Part shown: in pieces, positions 29,424-41,524 of the stretch | Layout of the letters: each line of letters opens with the position of its first letter | How positions within the stretch are numbered: position 1 is the stretch's first letter | Assembly: GCA_964036045.1 (NCBI GenBank) | Contig: OZ038381.1 | Location: 125,061,708 to 125,125,707, forward strand | Direction of reading: 5' to 3' | DNA: 64,000 nt | From: Eutreptiella sp. 'Long Island Sound 2002' | Lineage: Eukaryota > Euglenozoa > Euglenophyceae > Eutreptiales > Eutreptiaceae | Notes under the pieces: model-generated | Databases searched by the model: none | Told to the model about the DNA's origin: nothing | What the model saw: the letters and a program-made list of their open reading frames with translations, nothing else | Translations under genes and position numbers: made by a program

Positions 29424-32400
29424 GCCTGGTCCGGAGAGGGTTGTTCAAGGAGGAATTCCTGCAGCCCAGCCGGAGACCGGTCCGCCTGAAGGTCGCCAAC
29501 GGAGAGATCATGGGTGGTGGCACCCATGAGGCCACCATCAGTATGGAATTCTGGGAACATGAGCGCTTAAACCGCCCTGATCAGGCGAAGAGAAGCACTC
29601 TATCCGGGAACTTCTATGTGGCCGACATTACCAATTGGGATATGATCATGGGGTACGACTTCATGGTGGCAAACGCCATTGGAGCCCTTCCCCATCGTGC
29701 AACGCTGGTCCGGGAGGATGATGAATGCCTCACATGGCTGTCAACGGACTATGCATGCGGATCATCCCAATGGAATGCTGAGGAAGAGGATCGGACTGTC
29801 CGAGCGGTGCAAGCTGTGGGTGCCAAGTCCAGAGGAGACTGCGGAGTTCAACTCACGGAGTATGGAATGGCGCCGCAAGTGTACGCCAGGATGATTCAGA
29901 CGCTGGGAGCTGAAGCGCCCGAGACGGACGTCTTCGCTTCCCGGGATGCCCCACTTTTGCGGAAGTGTAGGAGGCATTGGCATCGAGGAGACTCAGCCTG
30001 GCACAGGCATTGGGGTATGAAGGAGTGGGGGCCCATGTATTGGCATGGCTCCCTGGACAATACCAGACGTACGGTGGAGGAGATCGTCGCGGATAGGGCG
30101 AAGGGGATCCTGGTCATAACCGGCATAGGATCCACGCCATGTCCGCTGGAGGGTCTCAAGTCGACGCTGGACTCCATCACCCTGAACGAGATGTCATTCG
30201 GGCCGGAGGAGGAGTTGTTCATCGACGCCAAGGGTGTATCAATGCCCTCCCCGGGTCAAGCGTGGGGTACCAAGGCTTTCCTGGTGGATGGGGCGCAGGC
30301 CCAGCCCACGGGTGATGAAGCATTCGTCCGTAGGGTGGAGGTGGTGCCCATGAAGGTCATGTTTGAGCCCAAGGAGGGGACGGATCAGCCAATTGATGGC
30401 ATTGACGTCCTGTCCCACGCCGAGATCGACGACGTCGTCAACTACATGCGATGGGGATGCACGACCGTGTGGCAGCCAAGAAGAGGCGGGCCATGGTCAC
30501 ATCTCCGCATTGGTGGGATGACAAGATGCTGGTTACCGGCAAGTACGAGAAGGACGAGTTCGTGGCGAGGGTCATGGATCACATCGCAGACCAATACGAT
30601 GGTCCGGTTGGGTCGGACCCACCAACATGGGATTTTCCGAGAATGGGTGCCGATAGCGACAGTCACCAGCCCGAGCCCGCAAATTTCCGAAGATTATCGG
30701 TGGGAAGAGCTCCCCACGACGATGAAGACGGCATATGGGACGAGGAGAAGTCGGAATCGGACCCAGAAGAGGCCTATACCGCAGTGCGGTCGGTTGTGTC
30801 TATACCGAAGCAAGCGGCTGAAGAGGCCCAGGAGAACCCGAAGGTGGCCGAGCTGAAGGAGAGGCTGATCAAGGCCTATCCGCGGCTATTCAGTGGCGTC
30901 GCCAACAAGAACCCTCCAGATCGCGGGAGGTTTGGTACAGCGAAGATCAAGCTGAAGCCGAACCCGAAGATCTATCGTCATCAGGAGTACCAACTTCAGG
31001 GCGATCGGGCCGAGGCCATGAAGAAGCTGTTGGCCGAGTTCATTGAGCGGGGATGGATCGAACCCTCCGACAGTGAGTGGGCCAGTCCAGCCTTCATCGT
31101 GCCCAAGAAGGAGAAGGGCGAGTGGAGGTTGGTGGTTGATTACAGAGGTTTGTACGAGCAGACCGAGCACGACTCGTACTCGCTTCCCCTGATCGACTCC
31201 ATCCTCCAAAAACAACAGAAAAAGCGGATCTTCACGGTGTTAGACCTGAAACACGGTTATCACCAGATGCCGCTACACCCAGACTCCAGGCCCTGCACAG
31301 CGATGTCGACGCCGCTGGGGCCCATGCAGTGGAAAGTGGTGCCTATGGGCGCCAAGAATGGCAACGCCGCTTTCCAGCGCATGATGGAGGACCTACTCGG
31401 TCCTGTCCGGGACTGTGCCGATCCCTTCGTGGATGACATCATCATCGGGTCCGGCACGGAGAACATGACTGAGGACGAGCTCATCGACGCGCATGAGAAG
31501 GATCTGCGCCGAGTGCTCAGCGAGTTGGACAAGCACAACATGGTGTGCAAGCCCACCAAAGCCTCACTATTCGTGAAGGAAGTGGAGTTCGTGGGTCACG
31601 TGGTTGGTCACGGGCAACGCCGTCCCATGCCTCGGAAGCTGGCGTCCCTGCACCACTGGAAGACGCCCCAGACCATCAGCGAACTCCGATCCTTCATGGG
31701 GTTCTGCAACTACTATTCGGGCTATGTCCGGATGTATGCAGAACTGTCGGGGCTGCTGCACAAGATGCTGCAGGTGGGGAAGTTCGATGGCCGGAAGGGG
31801 AGCAAGAAGAAGCTTGCCTGGACCCCTGAGGCTGAAAATGCGTTCAACTGCCTGAAGGAGCGACTCCTGGGGCAGTTGGGGCTGTTCCCGGTGGACCCGG
31901 ACAAGGGATTCGTGCTACGGACAGACGCCTCGGACTATGCCGTGGGGGCAGTCCTCGAGCAAGTCCGGGACGACGGGACTCATGTTCCCGTGGCGTTTTG
32001 GAGCAGGATCCTGGCTGAGGGCCAACGCCGAACATGGACCGCGAGGGAGAAGGAGACATACGCCATTGTATGTGCGCTCAGGAAGTGGTCTGGCCACATC
32101 GGACTGCAGCCGGTGGTGGTTTGCACGGACCACCAGTCCCTACAGGGCTGGCACAAGGAGCATGTCGACACCCCCTCAGGACCAGCGGCTAGGAGGGCCC
32201 GATGGCACGAGACGTTCGCCAAGTTCGACCTCAGCGTCGTGTACGTCCCGGGGAAGGACAACACTGTGGCAGATTGCCTCAGTCGCTGGGCCTACCCCGC
32301 GGGCAAGGCGTGGATGGACATATCCAGCCATGGCGACGCCGAGGAGACCGAGGAGGCCAAGCGCATCATCGAGATGGAGAAGGTCATGGAGCAAGAGGGG

Positions 32401-34212
32401 GTCAAGTGCTTTGTAATGATGGCAAATCGTACAGACCTGGCCAAGTTCCGGGGTGCCCGCGTCCAAGCTATTCGAGAGGAAACCCTCGAGCAGTGGATGG
32501 TGGCCCCTGTAGAGCTAGTCAGGTCGGTGCTCACAGAGGACTGGTCGGATAACTACGCGGCATCCGAGCACTGGAGCAAGTACTGGAATGCCGTGAGCGC
32601 CCCGTCGGACGACGAATGGCCCGAGGGCTTGACCGAGGATGGCGACAAGTTGTTCCTCAAGGACAAGCTGTTGGTGCCCGAAAACCGAGTGGAGGAGCTC
32701 ATTGACCATTGGCACAACGCCCAGCTCATGCACCCTGGCCGAGACAAGATGCAGCAGGACCTGGAGTGGCGTTTCATGTTCCCTCCGGGGTACTACGCCA
32801 TCCTGGATAGGTACTGCAGCGACTGTGCCGTGTGTCGGGCCACGAAGAGCCCTAACCACTCCACAGCGGGCAACCCGGTGTACACGGCTATACCGGAGGC
32901 CCCTATGAGGTCCGTGGCCATGGATGTATTCGCCATGCCTGAGGTCACCGTGGAAGGAGAGACCTACGACTGTGTCATCTTGGCGGTGGACAGGCACAGT
33001 GGGTATATCGTGGCGGTCCCTGGCAAGAAGTCCAAGAAGAAGGACAAGAAGGACAAGCATCGAGTGGGGCTGCAGGCCAAGACCGTCGCTAATGCCATGA
33101 TGAGGCATTGGCTGACGATTTTTGATGTCCCGGCTGTCATCTGCAGCGATCGGGGCAGTCAATTCGTGGGGACGTGGTTCAAGACGATGTGCAAGCACAT
33201 GGGGATTCGGCACGTCAAGACCGTGGCATACCACAGCCGGTCGAATGGCCGGGCTGAGGTGGCCGGGCGGCAGATGTTCGAGAAGTTCCGCCAGCTGCAC
33301 ATCGACGAACCGGGCCGGAATTGGTACAATTCGCTGTGGAGGGTACTCCAAGCGTACCACGACCTTCCGGGGCCCACTGGACTGTCGCCCCATCGCATCC
33401 TGTTCCTACGGGATCGAGTGTCACGCACTCTCCCGTGGATGAACCATGGCAAAGTGGCCCGGGATGCGAACGCTATGATGGCTGAGGCAGAGGACACGGC
33501 GGCCAAGGTGTGCAAGGCACTACAGGACGAGCATGACAAGAGGGCCAAGTACTTCAAGCAGGGAAAAGTCCAGAAGTATGCTCTCCAAGACACCGTGTGG
33601 GTGGAGCGGCACCACAAGGATGTCCTGTCCAGGCATCGGCAGGCATCTTGGTATGTGCCGGGGGTAATCGTTCGGAAGGTCGGGCAGGATGTGTATGCGG
33701 TTCGTGTGGGGGATAACAAGATCCTGGACCGCGACCATACCCAGCTTCGTCCCCGAGCACCAGACCCCAGCGGACGTCCCGTCACCTTCGAGTTCACGGC
33801 CGGCGATGTGGACCCGGACGACGAGGGTGAGGACGACGACTTCACCGCTGAGAAGATCCTGGCGGACAAGGCGGACCCGGGGACGGCTGGGGGTAGGCTT
33901 TATAAAGTCCGTTGGAAGGGATTCGCCGCATCCAGGGATTCGTGGGAGCCTCCGAGCAGTTTTTTGCCGAGGTACACCACGGTCTGGATGGACTACCTGA
34001 AGAAAAAGAGTATTTCTTTGGATGTCAAGGACGTGTTGGTCCATTTGGTTGCTGCAGTAGCACCGTCATGGATTCCCCTTGGCATTTTGTTTGTTTCTGT
34101 GATTGAGGAGACGGGTGAGGGCGTTCATCCGGGGATTTTTCGGCCTTGCTTGGCCATATACCCCCTTCACTCGATCTCCACGTATATATTTCATCGTGGT
34201 ATACTTATTTAG
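29421..34212 (+). pseudogene. Element C pol: protease end, linker, RT, RNase H, integrase, chromodomain
   Basis: The frame is open to 34212 apart from one missing base near 30450 (frames 29369-30856 and 30451-34212). In order: protease flap region, linker with methyltransferase-like block (29923-30130), RT with LDLKHGYHQMP and FVDDIIIGS (near 31424), RNase H with RTDASDYAVGAVLEQ, REKETYAIVCAL and CTDHQSL, then integrase. The integrase has HHCC (HWHNAQLMHPGRDK, CSDCAVC) and triad AMDVFAMPE, CSDRGSQFVGTW, SNGRAEVAG, then a basic tail and the chromodomain ADKADPG to VRWKGFAASRDSWEPP. All catalytic residues I can check are present. About 60 residues follow the chromodomain. The two deletions make this copy formally defective; sequencing error is possible. 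Confidence 0.92.
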
Positions 34213-34450
34213 GTCGACCGACGACGTTTCTCTGTCTTTGAAGCCCTTGGTCCATGTTGTAGATCAAGAGGAGACCGGATATGGCGTAGGGTACCGATTT
34301 TCAGTGTCCTCACCCCTCCCTTGGGGCATGGGGGACGCCTACGGCGTGTGTGGGGCCTCCATGTGTCCTTGGGACATGGGGGGGGGGGTTGGAGCCCATT
34401 GGGGTCCTCCCGTCCTCTCTTCAATGACTTCCGAGCGGTAACAACGCTCT
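34213..34450 (+). other. Element C 3' untranslated region
   Basis: Non-coding stretch between the pol stop and the polypurine tract. It has a G-run (34379-34388) and matches the same interval in D and A. Confidence 0.75.
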
Positions 34451-34461
34451 GAGAAAGGGGG
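34451..34461 (+). promoter_or_regulatory. Element C polypurine tract
   Basis: GAGAAAGGGGG directly before the 3' LTR. Confidence 0.88.
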
Positions 34462-36829
34462 TGAAGCCGGTTCGGACCCCCGTGGCCATCTTGGGGTCAC
34501 TTGGGGTGTGTATCTATGTGCCGGCAAGCCGCCATTGGCTGATATCATACTCTCCCGTCCACCTGACCTAACCCGATGTGATAGTGTGATATGTTTGGCC
34601 GTTCCGGCTAAGAGCGGCCTTATTCAGTACCGAGGCGCCGCCAGCTGAGATTTATATATCAGAATATCAGGAATCAACAGGGTTTTATTATCATGATGTT
34701 TCCGTAATTTTTCAGCCTTTCGTTCTGATGGTCAATGTATCGGCGACCGTCAGTTGGCTCTTGATTTTGCGTTAAACGATTGGTTAACTGTTATTTCCAG
34801 ATATTTTGGTGGATACTCCGTTGAAGGGTCAGATTTCATCAGCAAAGGGTTCGTTGTTTCCGCAATTTTCTAAATAAGCACTCGAAATTTTAATCTGAAT
34901 TTTTCGCGATGTCGAAATCGGATTTTCGACTTCGACATCGCCGCACTTGATTTGGACTTCGTCGAGTGATCATACTCTTTTCCCTATGCCCGAATCAGGT
35001 TTCCCTTATACTTGCCACCCATTTGACTTGGAGATATAAGGGAAACAAAAGTGAATCGTGGGACCACTTTGAAGGACCATATCTACGAGCGAGTGTGAGG
35101 AAAGAGAATAATGAAAAGTTGCGTTGCAAACGCCTTGGTCTCAACTTAATTTAGGAAGCATCAAACGCCTTTGGTGTGTACACATGCCCGGTGTAGCAAG
35201 GGATAATGGTCAAGAGGGTATAAAGTGATATATAACTCTTGGACCGTGCAACCGAATATTTTAATGCAACTTTCGAGTGTACCGCATGGGTGTTGGGGTT
35301 GCATAGATACTTTCCTTGGGTTCCTACGCATTTTTAACGTGAAGTTATGTCCATGGAGGGACATGGCATATCATGGTGGGAGCCACTTTTGAGGGTATAT
35401 TTTTTATGCATGGTATATGTCTTGATATGCTCACGCCCATGTTATATATCTTTGTGTGGCCGAAGAGATGGGGAGCCATACGTGACAAGGGCTTTGCCCA
35501 TGTCCCAATTGTGGAATTCAAAGCGCTAGACTAAGTCTACCGCATATGTATTGCTCATGGTATGTGTGACAAAGAGAACCATGAGTGCACTCCAATTTTC
35601 ATGGGGCATGTAGATACCAGTGGCGAAGGTATCTCCATGCGCCTGATTGGGGATCCAAGTGGGGGAATTGTTCGCAAATGGTTCCAATCATTAGTGTATT
35701 GAACCATGAGCGGATATCATGGGTGAGCATAGAGATATACTATCATGACAACTTTGTATTTGGACATATTTTCATGTTTTTGACCTCAATTTCTGCTCAT
35801 TTTTGCGTTTTGTGTACTTACCTGCTCGGCAAACAGCAAGAAGCCTATGGAGAGTCGAACTATGGTATTTTGTTCATATGTTGGCATATGCTTTGGAGGT
35901 GAACACCACCATATGCGGAGATCGCGTACTCCATTTGCCTTGGCGAACGAAGGATTACAAGATTTGGTCTCAAGATCATGGGCTGACTTGGGCAGTGCGT
36001 GGCGCCCATATCAGAAGGGGTTTCGAGGGTAAAGTGGGGATGTACATGGGCATTGACCTTTGGTCTATATCCTCCATGAATATTAGACTTCAATTCCATG
36101 CATGCTTTGAGCCTTCGGATAAGTGGTAACCTCAATTTTGAGCATATATTTGATATATGGCCAATATGGTGTGAATTGGCAGTTTTTTGGCATGTTATGA
36201 GTTCAAACTCATGGGGCATATCTCCAAGCCCATTCCACTCCAAGTCCAACCAAGGTTATGTCAGGGTAGGGGCTGGTCCTGAGTACCACTCTAGGCCATG
36301 ACACGCCACCTCCCCTATTGGGCTAAAATTTAGAAGCTTGGGAGTGAACACACTTTTGGGTTTTATGTAGTGACTTGTGACACATGGCATTCAGCCATCT
36401 CATTTGACCTGGTTCAGGGCAACATGTTGGTGAGTCAAGGGAAGGTCTTGAGTCCAGGGAATGAGGGGTTTATGGCGATGAATGTGTATGTTTACCTCTT
36501 TCCCCAACTTTGCTTTATTTGTGTTCATACGCCAATTTCAGGGCTTTCTTCCTTGGTGCAATTCTTGTACATGCCCGCGACCGTGAGACGACCGGTGTGC
36601 TGAACGAAAGCCCGCAGCCTGATTTGGATTGTGAATTGGGTTATTGCTGTATTTGTGGGATCTGGTTGCCATTCAGGGTTGAAGGAGGATTTTCTTCTCT
36701 ATATTTTTGGATTTTGGACCTTGGACTTTGAGGATTTTGAGAAATGCAATCGTTGATCCGGAGTAAATCAGCAGGGGTAACAGGCGGAAGGGGCACAGCC
36801 GGGGCCGGTCCTGGTAGGGACCTTCTTTA
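34462..36829 (+). repeat. Element C 3' LTR
   Basis: Near-identical copy of 23607-25972, ending CTTTA and followed by the target copy TGTG and the RT of element B. It contains the same hairpin at 34906-34941. Confidence 0.95.
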
Positions 36830-39277
36830 TGTGCCTCCAGGAGCTCCTCATAGCTCATACTGGGGTCCCCGGACGCGATGATCACGTCGTCGACAAAAGG
36901 GGTCCACACAGTCACGCACTGGCTCGAGCAGGTTCTCCAGCATCCGCCGAAAAGCCGCATTGCCGTCGGTAACGCCCATGGGCATCACCTTCCACTGGAG
37001 GGGTCCAAGTGGGGTGCTCATTGCTGTGCAGGCACGGGACTCCTCGGCGAGAGGCATCTGATGATAACCATGTTTCAGGCCAATCACCGTGGAGATTCTC
37101 CGCCGGTGTTGCTTTTGCAGCATGTCCTCAATGAGGGGCAGCGTATAGCTGTCATGCTGCGTTTGGGCGTTTAGGCCGCGGTAGTCGACCACGAGCCGCC
37201 ACTCTCCGGCCACCTTCTTGGTGACGACAAAGCACGGGGAGGCCCATTCGGAGTGGCACGGCTCAAGCCAGCCTCTCTCGATGAATTCACGGAGGATCTT
37301 TTCCATGGCCTCCTTCCTCTCGCCCCTCAGGGCGAATTTCCAGTGTCGGTACACATGGGGGTCCGGCTTCAGCCGTATCTTGTCCTCACCATACGGTCCA
37401 CGCACCGGTGGGTGAAACACAGGCTTGCTGGTGAAGAAGGTATCACCATACTTCTGCTTCAGCCTGGCCCTCAATGCCTGGATCTTGGGGCACTCATCGG
37501 ACTCCGCCTTGGCCTTTCCGGGCACCTGAACCACTGAGCTTACTTGCGCGGTACCACCACAAGATCGCTCAGGCGGTCTTCCCAGGTGGCCCAAAGGGCC
37601 ATCTCTGGTCTTGCCTCGGAACAAGTCACTGTAGCTTGGTGGGTTACCGTTGATTGGCTCGTCCTGGCTGGACATGGGGTCCAGCACCCTCCTTACGAAG
37701 GTATCCCCATCATAGGAACCAGAGGGGATGGAGTCCACTTCCCACCAGGCTTTGTCCTGGCCCTTGTCCTCACGCTGGCTTCCCCAGTGGTGAAAGGGCT
37801 GATCCATATACCCCTGAACCAGGTCCAGTTCTTCTGCAGTGAGGAGGTCCTCCGATTCTCCGATGACAACAGGGGAAACCGCGAAGCATTGCTGCCAGGG
37901 CTCCGCTATGATGCGGTTGACACACACGAAGTCCGTGGTGTCGGCCTGCTCAAAGCCCGCATCCACATAGTAGAATTCCGTTGGCCATCTCTGGGGTGGC
38001 ATGGGCTGTCCCTTAGCGTCCTGATAGACACCCTCTCCAGCCGGTAGGGCGACCTTGTTTCAGGTCATTTTGGTCAGTGAGACCACCCAATCTTGGGTGC
38101 TTTCCTCCTCGGTGCATCCCATGGGAACAACCAGCACTGCCTTGGAGCGGTCCTTGCGAATCTTCGCTACCGCCCTTGGAATGTCCCATCGGGGGCAATG
38201 GATCCACATCAAACCCTGATGTGGACCCCAGTGCTTCTTCCACGCGGTGTCCTGGGCGCTCCAGTACTTCTCACAAACCCGAAGATGGGCGGAGGTTCCT
38301 GATGAGAACGCATCCAGGGCCAGATCCAAAGCTCCCAGGTCCGCAACCACTCGGCTCGCCACTTCCGGCATTACACCGTACTCCTGGTTTGCTGACCCAG
38401 CTGGCTCAGTCCCCAGCGCGGCTACTTCAAGCTGATTGCGATCCGGGTGGATCCATTGGCACCCCACATGGTGCTCAGGTGACGAAAGCCACGGGAGCTG
38501 GTCGTCCTGGTACAGGGTCATGGAGGCCTGGGCCGGGAGACCGCCGGAGTCCATCTCCATCATGAAGTCGTACCAAACGATCATGTCCCAGTCCATCTGG
38601 GCGTCGTAGAAGCGACCTTGCAGGAGGATTTCTTTGCCGACGTCCGGGCGGCTCAGCTCACGGTGGTTCACTAACTGCAGCCAAATGGCTGCTTCCCTCG
38701 TGCCTCCCACCATGTACTGGCCGTACGCCACCTTCGGCCTGACAGGCCTCCGACTGTCGGTCAAGCACTCTGGCGGGAGTAGGCCGGCCTTGACCAGGCT
38801 GACCTGAGCTCCCGTGTCAACCAACACGTTGAAGACCTTCTCCACTTCCCCGCATAGGGCACGGACCTTAAGGTGCAACTGCTGCTCACGCCCAACACGG
38901 CGCACGGTGTGCAAGCTCAGGATCTCCGGCCGTTTCAGATGCTCAATGAGCGAGTGCTGCAGGTCATGGACAATGGGCTCAGGCTCCCCATCTGCAGCAT
39001 CCAGCTGCGGTCCGGGTGATCCTCCGATACTCTCGGAAAGATCTTGAAGCACATCAAACACGTTCTTGGTCGCGAAGGATGCACGGGTGCAAGGGTTCGT
39101 GCCTACACTTGCCCCCACCCTGCCACTGCGACTGTCTTTCGTCTTGGGTGCCGGACCAGGCCTTCCGCCCGCGGCAATCCCTTGGTGCTCATTGTCTCCC
39201 GAATGGGATGGTGCGGCGCTTCCCGCAACACCATCCTGCGACCGCCCTAGCTGGGGCCCTTGGCTGCTCGGGCTCCG
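36830..39277 (-). pseudogene. Element B protease, linker domain and RT (right pol fragment)
   Basis: Minus-strand frame continuing from B gag. Protease is FNVLVDTGAQVSLVKAGLL (near 38770-38830), followed by a linker with a methyltransferase-like block (38118-38330), then RT fingers and palm (WRLVVDYRGLNAQTQHDSYT, VIGLKHGYHQMP). Lesions are a TAG separating it from gag (39278-39280), a TGA at 38060-38062, and an extra base in the A-run 36894-36897 that shifts the frame inside the catalytic box (PFVDDVIIASG reads on only after the shift). The motif A Asp position reads VIGLKHGYH where C has VLDLKHGYH, so this Asp is also lost. The fragment ends at the C insertion. Confidence 0.9.
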
Positions 39278-40120
39278 CTAAGGGGCGTCGCTTGTGGTAG
39301 CAGGGGTACTCTCCTCTGCATCAACGTCGTTGACACTCTTCTTCTTTCCCCCCTTCTTACCCTTCTTGTGCTTGTCCTTGTTCTTGTCTTCAGACTCGGG
39401 GACCCAGGACCTCTTGATCTCCTGCATCTCTCTTGCCAGCTCGGTCCCCACCGACATCAGCTTGGAGAGCTCGTCCTTGGTGACCTCCACCTTGGTCTCC
39501 CGGATACCCACAGGTGCACGCTTTTTCGACCCATGCACCACCTTGTAAGCCTCCGTGTCGGCTCTGTTGATGGAACATGTTCGGTGGTCGTGGTTGAACC
39601 CTTTGTTCCTTCCATAACACAAGAAACAGCCCTGAGGGTGAGCTCGTATGAACTCCCCAAAGGACAGCGGAGGGTCGCCCATGCGGTGCGGCTCCTTCTT
39701 CTCCTTCTCCTTCCAACCCTTTTGCAGGGGCTTCCAGCTTCCCCGGTTGCTCCCCGCGTTCAGGTTGTTGGCTACTAAGGCACAAACGGCTGTCTCCGCG
39801 GGCTCATCATCATCGTCATCATCGTCGAGGGCCTCACTGCCTTCGGTTCCCGCTGCATCCATGGCAGATTCCCCGCCAGACCCTTCGCCAACATAGTTGA
39901 CGTCACTGTCACCAGCCTTCAAGCCGCGGGTGTGGTGGAGATTCCTGTACTCTTTGAGTACCTCCTCTCCGACCCACTCCAAGACCTCGTCACAGGTCTT
40001 CCGCGCCAGGATGGCCTGCAGACAGAGGGTCTGGCCGCCCACATTGCACTCGTCAAGGCGCAACATCGCGGTCTTCTCGCGATCGCCCGTGATGGTGATG
40101 AGGAGGGCGTTCCGCAGGGA
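39278..40120 (-). pseudogene. Element B gag C-terminal part with zinc knuckle
   Basis: Same frame as B protease. It reads SLRNALLITITGDREKTAML, LQAILARKTCDEVLEWVGEE (parallel to QVIFARMSLDEIVKYITVEL in C), an Asp-rich run, then CFLCYGRNKGFNHDHRTC, the CCHC-like knuckle, and a Lys-rich tail. It stops at TAG 39278-39280, which may be a leaky or secondary stop, as C has none. Its 5' neighbour in B is at 42197 and beyond; element E separates them. Confidence 0.88.
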
Positions 40121-40792
40121 TGCAGTTTGGGGACCCTTTGGGCCCAACTGCTGTCTACGCCAGTGCAGACCGACTGATGGTCAGAGATCATCTTTCTGGA
40201 GCAGCTCCCAGGTTGAGCGCTGAAGGTCACGCGCACACAAATCCACGTGGAATGTGAAGTTAAAAATGTAGAATTCACCCAAGTTCTGACGCTTTTTAAC
40301 TTAGACTGCGTATTTTATTATTAAATTGTACACTGCCGCATATTGTTGCACATGACGGCGCAATTCGAATTTGCGCCTTTGCTTCATGTTGCGCTGTCGC
40401 TGTAACAGCACCTATGCATATTTCTTTTCCTTTCTAAGGATGCAGAGAATGTAGATTGCTTCGTGCAATCATGCACGGGGCTGTGGGGCACAGCGGCGCC
40501 AGTGGAACAGTGTGAGCACACCAAAGAGCCGGCGATCCTTCTCTTGGTTGCAGTTCGGATTGGGATGACCGAGGGCAAGGGAATCTTGCAGATTTTGATA
40601 AAATTTATTATAAAAACTGCAGCGGAACACCACTGACCGGGTTGGAGATCATCATAAAATGTTGGGGTTTTGTGTGAATACGCCTTCCAAAAATGCAGGT
40701 TTTCTTCGTGTCAAAGACCAGTGCCGGCCGTCAAACCAAAGTAGAATGGAGAGCTCAAGATCAATGTTGCAGGACCCACCGAAACCGCTTCA
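40121..40792. repeat. Element E terminal repeat, left
   Basis: Matches 41525-42196 with few changes (for example GAGATCATCTTTC against GAGATCTGCTTTC). Confidence 0.88.
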
Positions 40793-41524
40793 GAAGCAAT
40801 CTACACGCTGGTGAACATGCAGAAGTCCAAAATTTCTTCGGTGTGGAACATCGACGCCGACAGCTGAGCAGCGGACGTGCTGCAGCAGCCACGACGTCCA
40901 GAGCTACATTGACGCCAGCCACGACCTGCGGCGCTGCGACGAGAGTGTGCAGATGAGGCCTGCGCGAAGGCAGCAATCGTCAACGCAAGATTTGCGCAGG
41001 GGAAGGACCGCCAGGGAATGACGCGTGGTACTCGTGATAATCTGGTTGGTTGCAACGATCCCCTCATGCCAGTGCTAGCGCCGGAATGCTCATAGCGTCA
41101 ACATGTTGGTCATGCAGGAGAAGGGCCCGCAGCAGCTGACGGCGCTGTCCCAGCAGCGCGATTGAGTTCTGTCGTGCGGCGTGTTTGGTAATGTGGGCGG
41201 CTAAGTCCACACGCTCTTTTTCCCAGTGCCTGTTTGCCCCTTGGTTTCTGAATATTGCAAATATTTGCTGCAGCCCTGTGCATGGCCTCAGTCAGTGTCA
41301 TGGTGGCTTTTTATCATCAATTTTTCCATCCCTTGATTGCCAAGCTCCCGCTGTAGGTGCGAGAGCCCAGACCAGCCTCCCCCAAGAATGATGATTGATG
41401 ATACAGCCCCCGGAGGAAATGCCTGCTAGGTCGCCGGAGGAAAGGTCCATGGGGAGTCACTTTTGTGGCCAGGGCAGGGTCACTTTTGGGGCTGGGTATG
41501 CAGATATCTTACGGAGGGAGGTGA
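40793..41524. other. Element E interior, non-coding
   Basis: About 730 bp. Short frames only, none with a recognisable motif. Two short CAGC-rich patches (about 40860-40960 and 41120-41160). No clear tRNA-type primer site next to either repeat. Confidence 0.7.

Larger units (their letters stand above)
23607..36829 (+). mobile_element. Element C: nearly intact Ty3/gypsy chromovirus nested in element B
   Basis: The element is 13.2 kb with LTRs of 2366 and 2368 bp that look almost identical, a primer-binding site at 25973, a polypurine tract at 34451-34461, and TGTG on both sides (23603-23606 and 36830-36833). Excision with one TGTG copy restores B's RT frame (EELLEAH followed by ERDVTRV). It codes for gag, protease, linker, RT, RNase H, integrase and chromodomain in one frame, apart from two single-base deletions near 29421 and 30450. 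It is the least damaged LTR element in the window, and the high LTR identity argues for a recent insertion. Confidence 0.95.

Noticed and set aside
39278-39280. Programmed stop readthrough between gag and pol of B
   Set aside because: The stop is in frame as readthrough requires, but C has no stop at this point and B carries other plain nonsense codons, so simple decay is the easier explanation.
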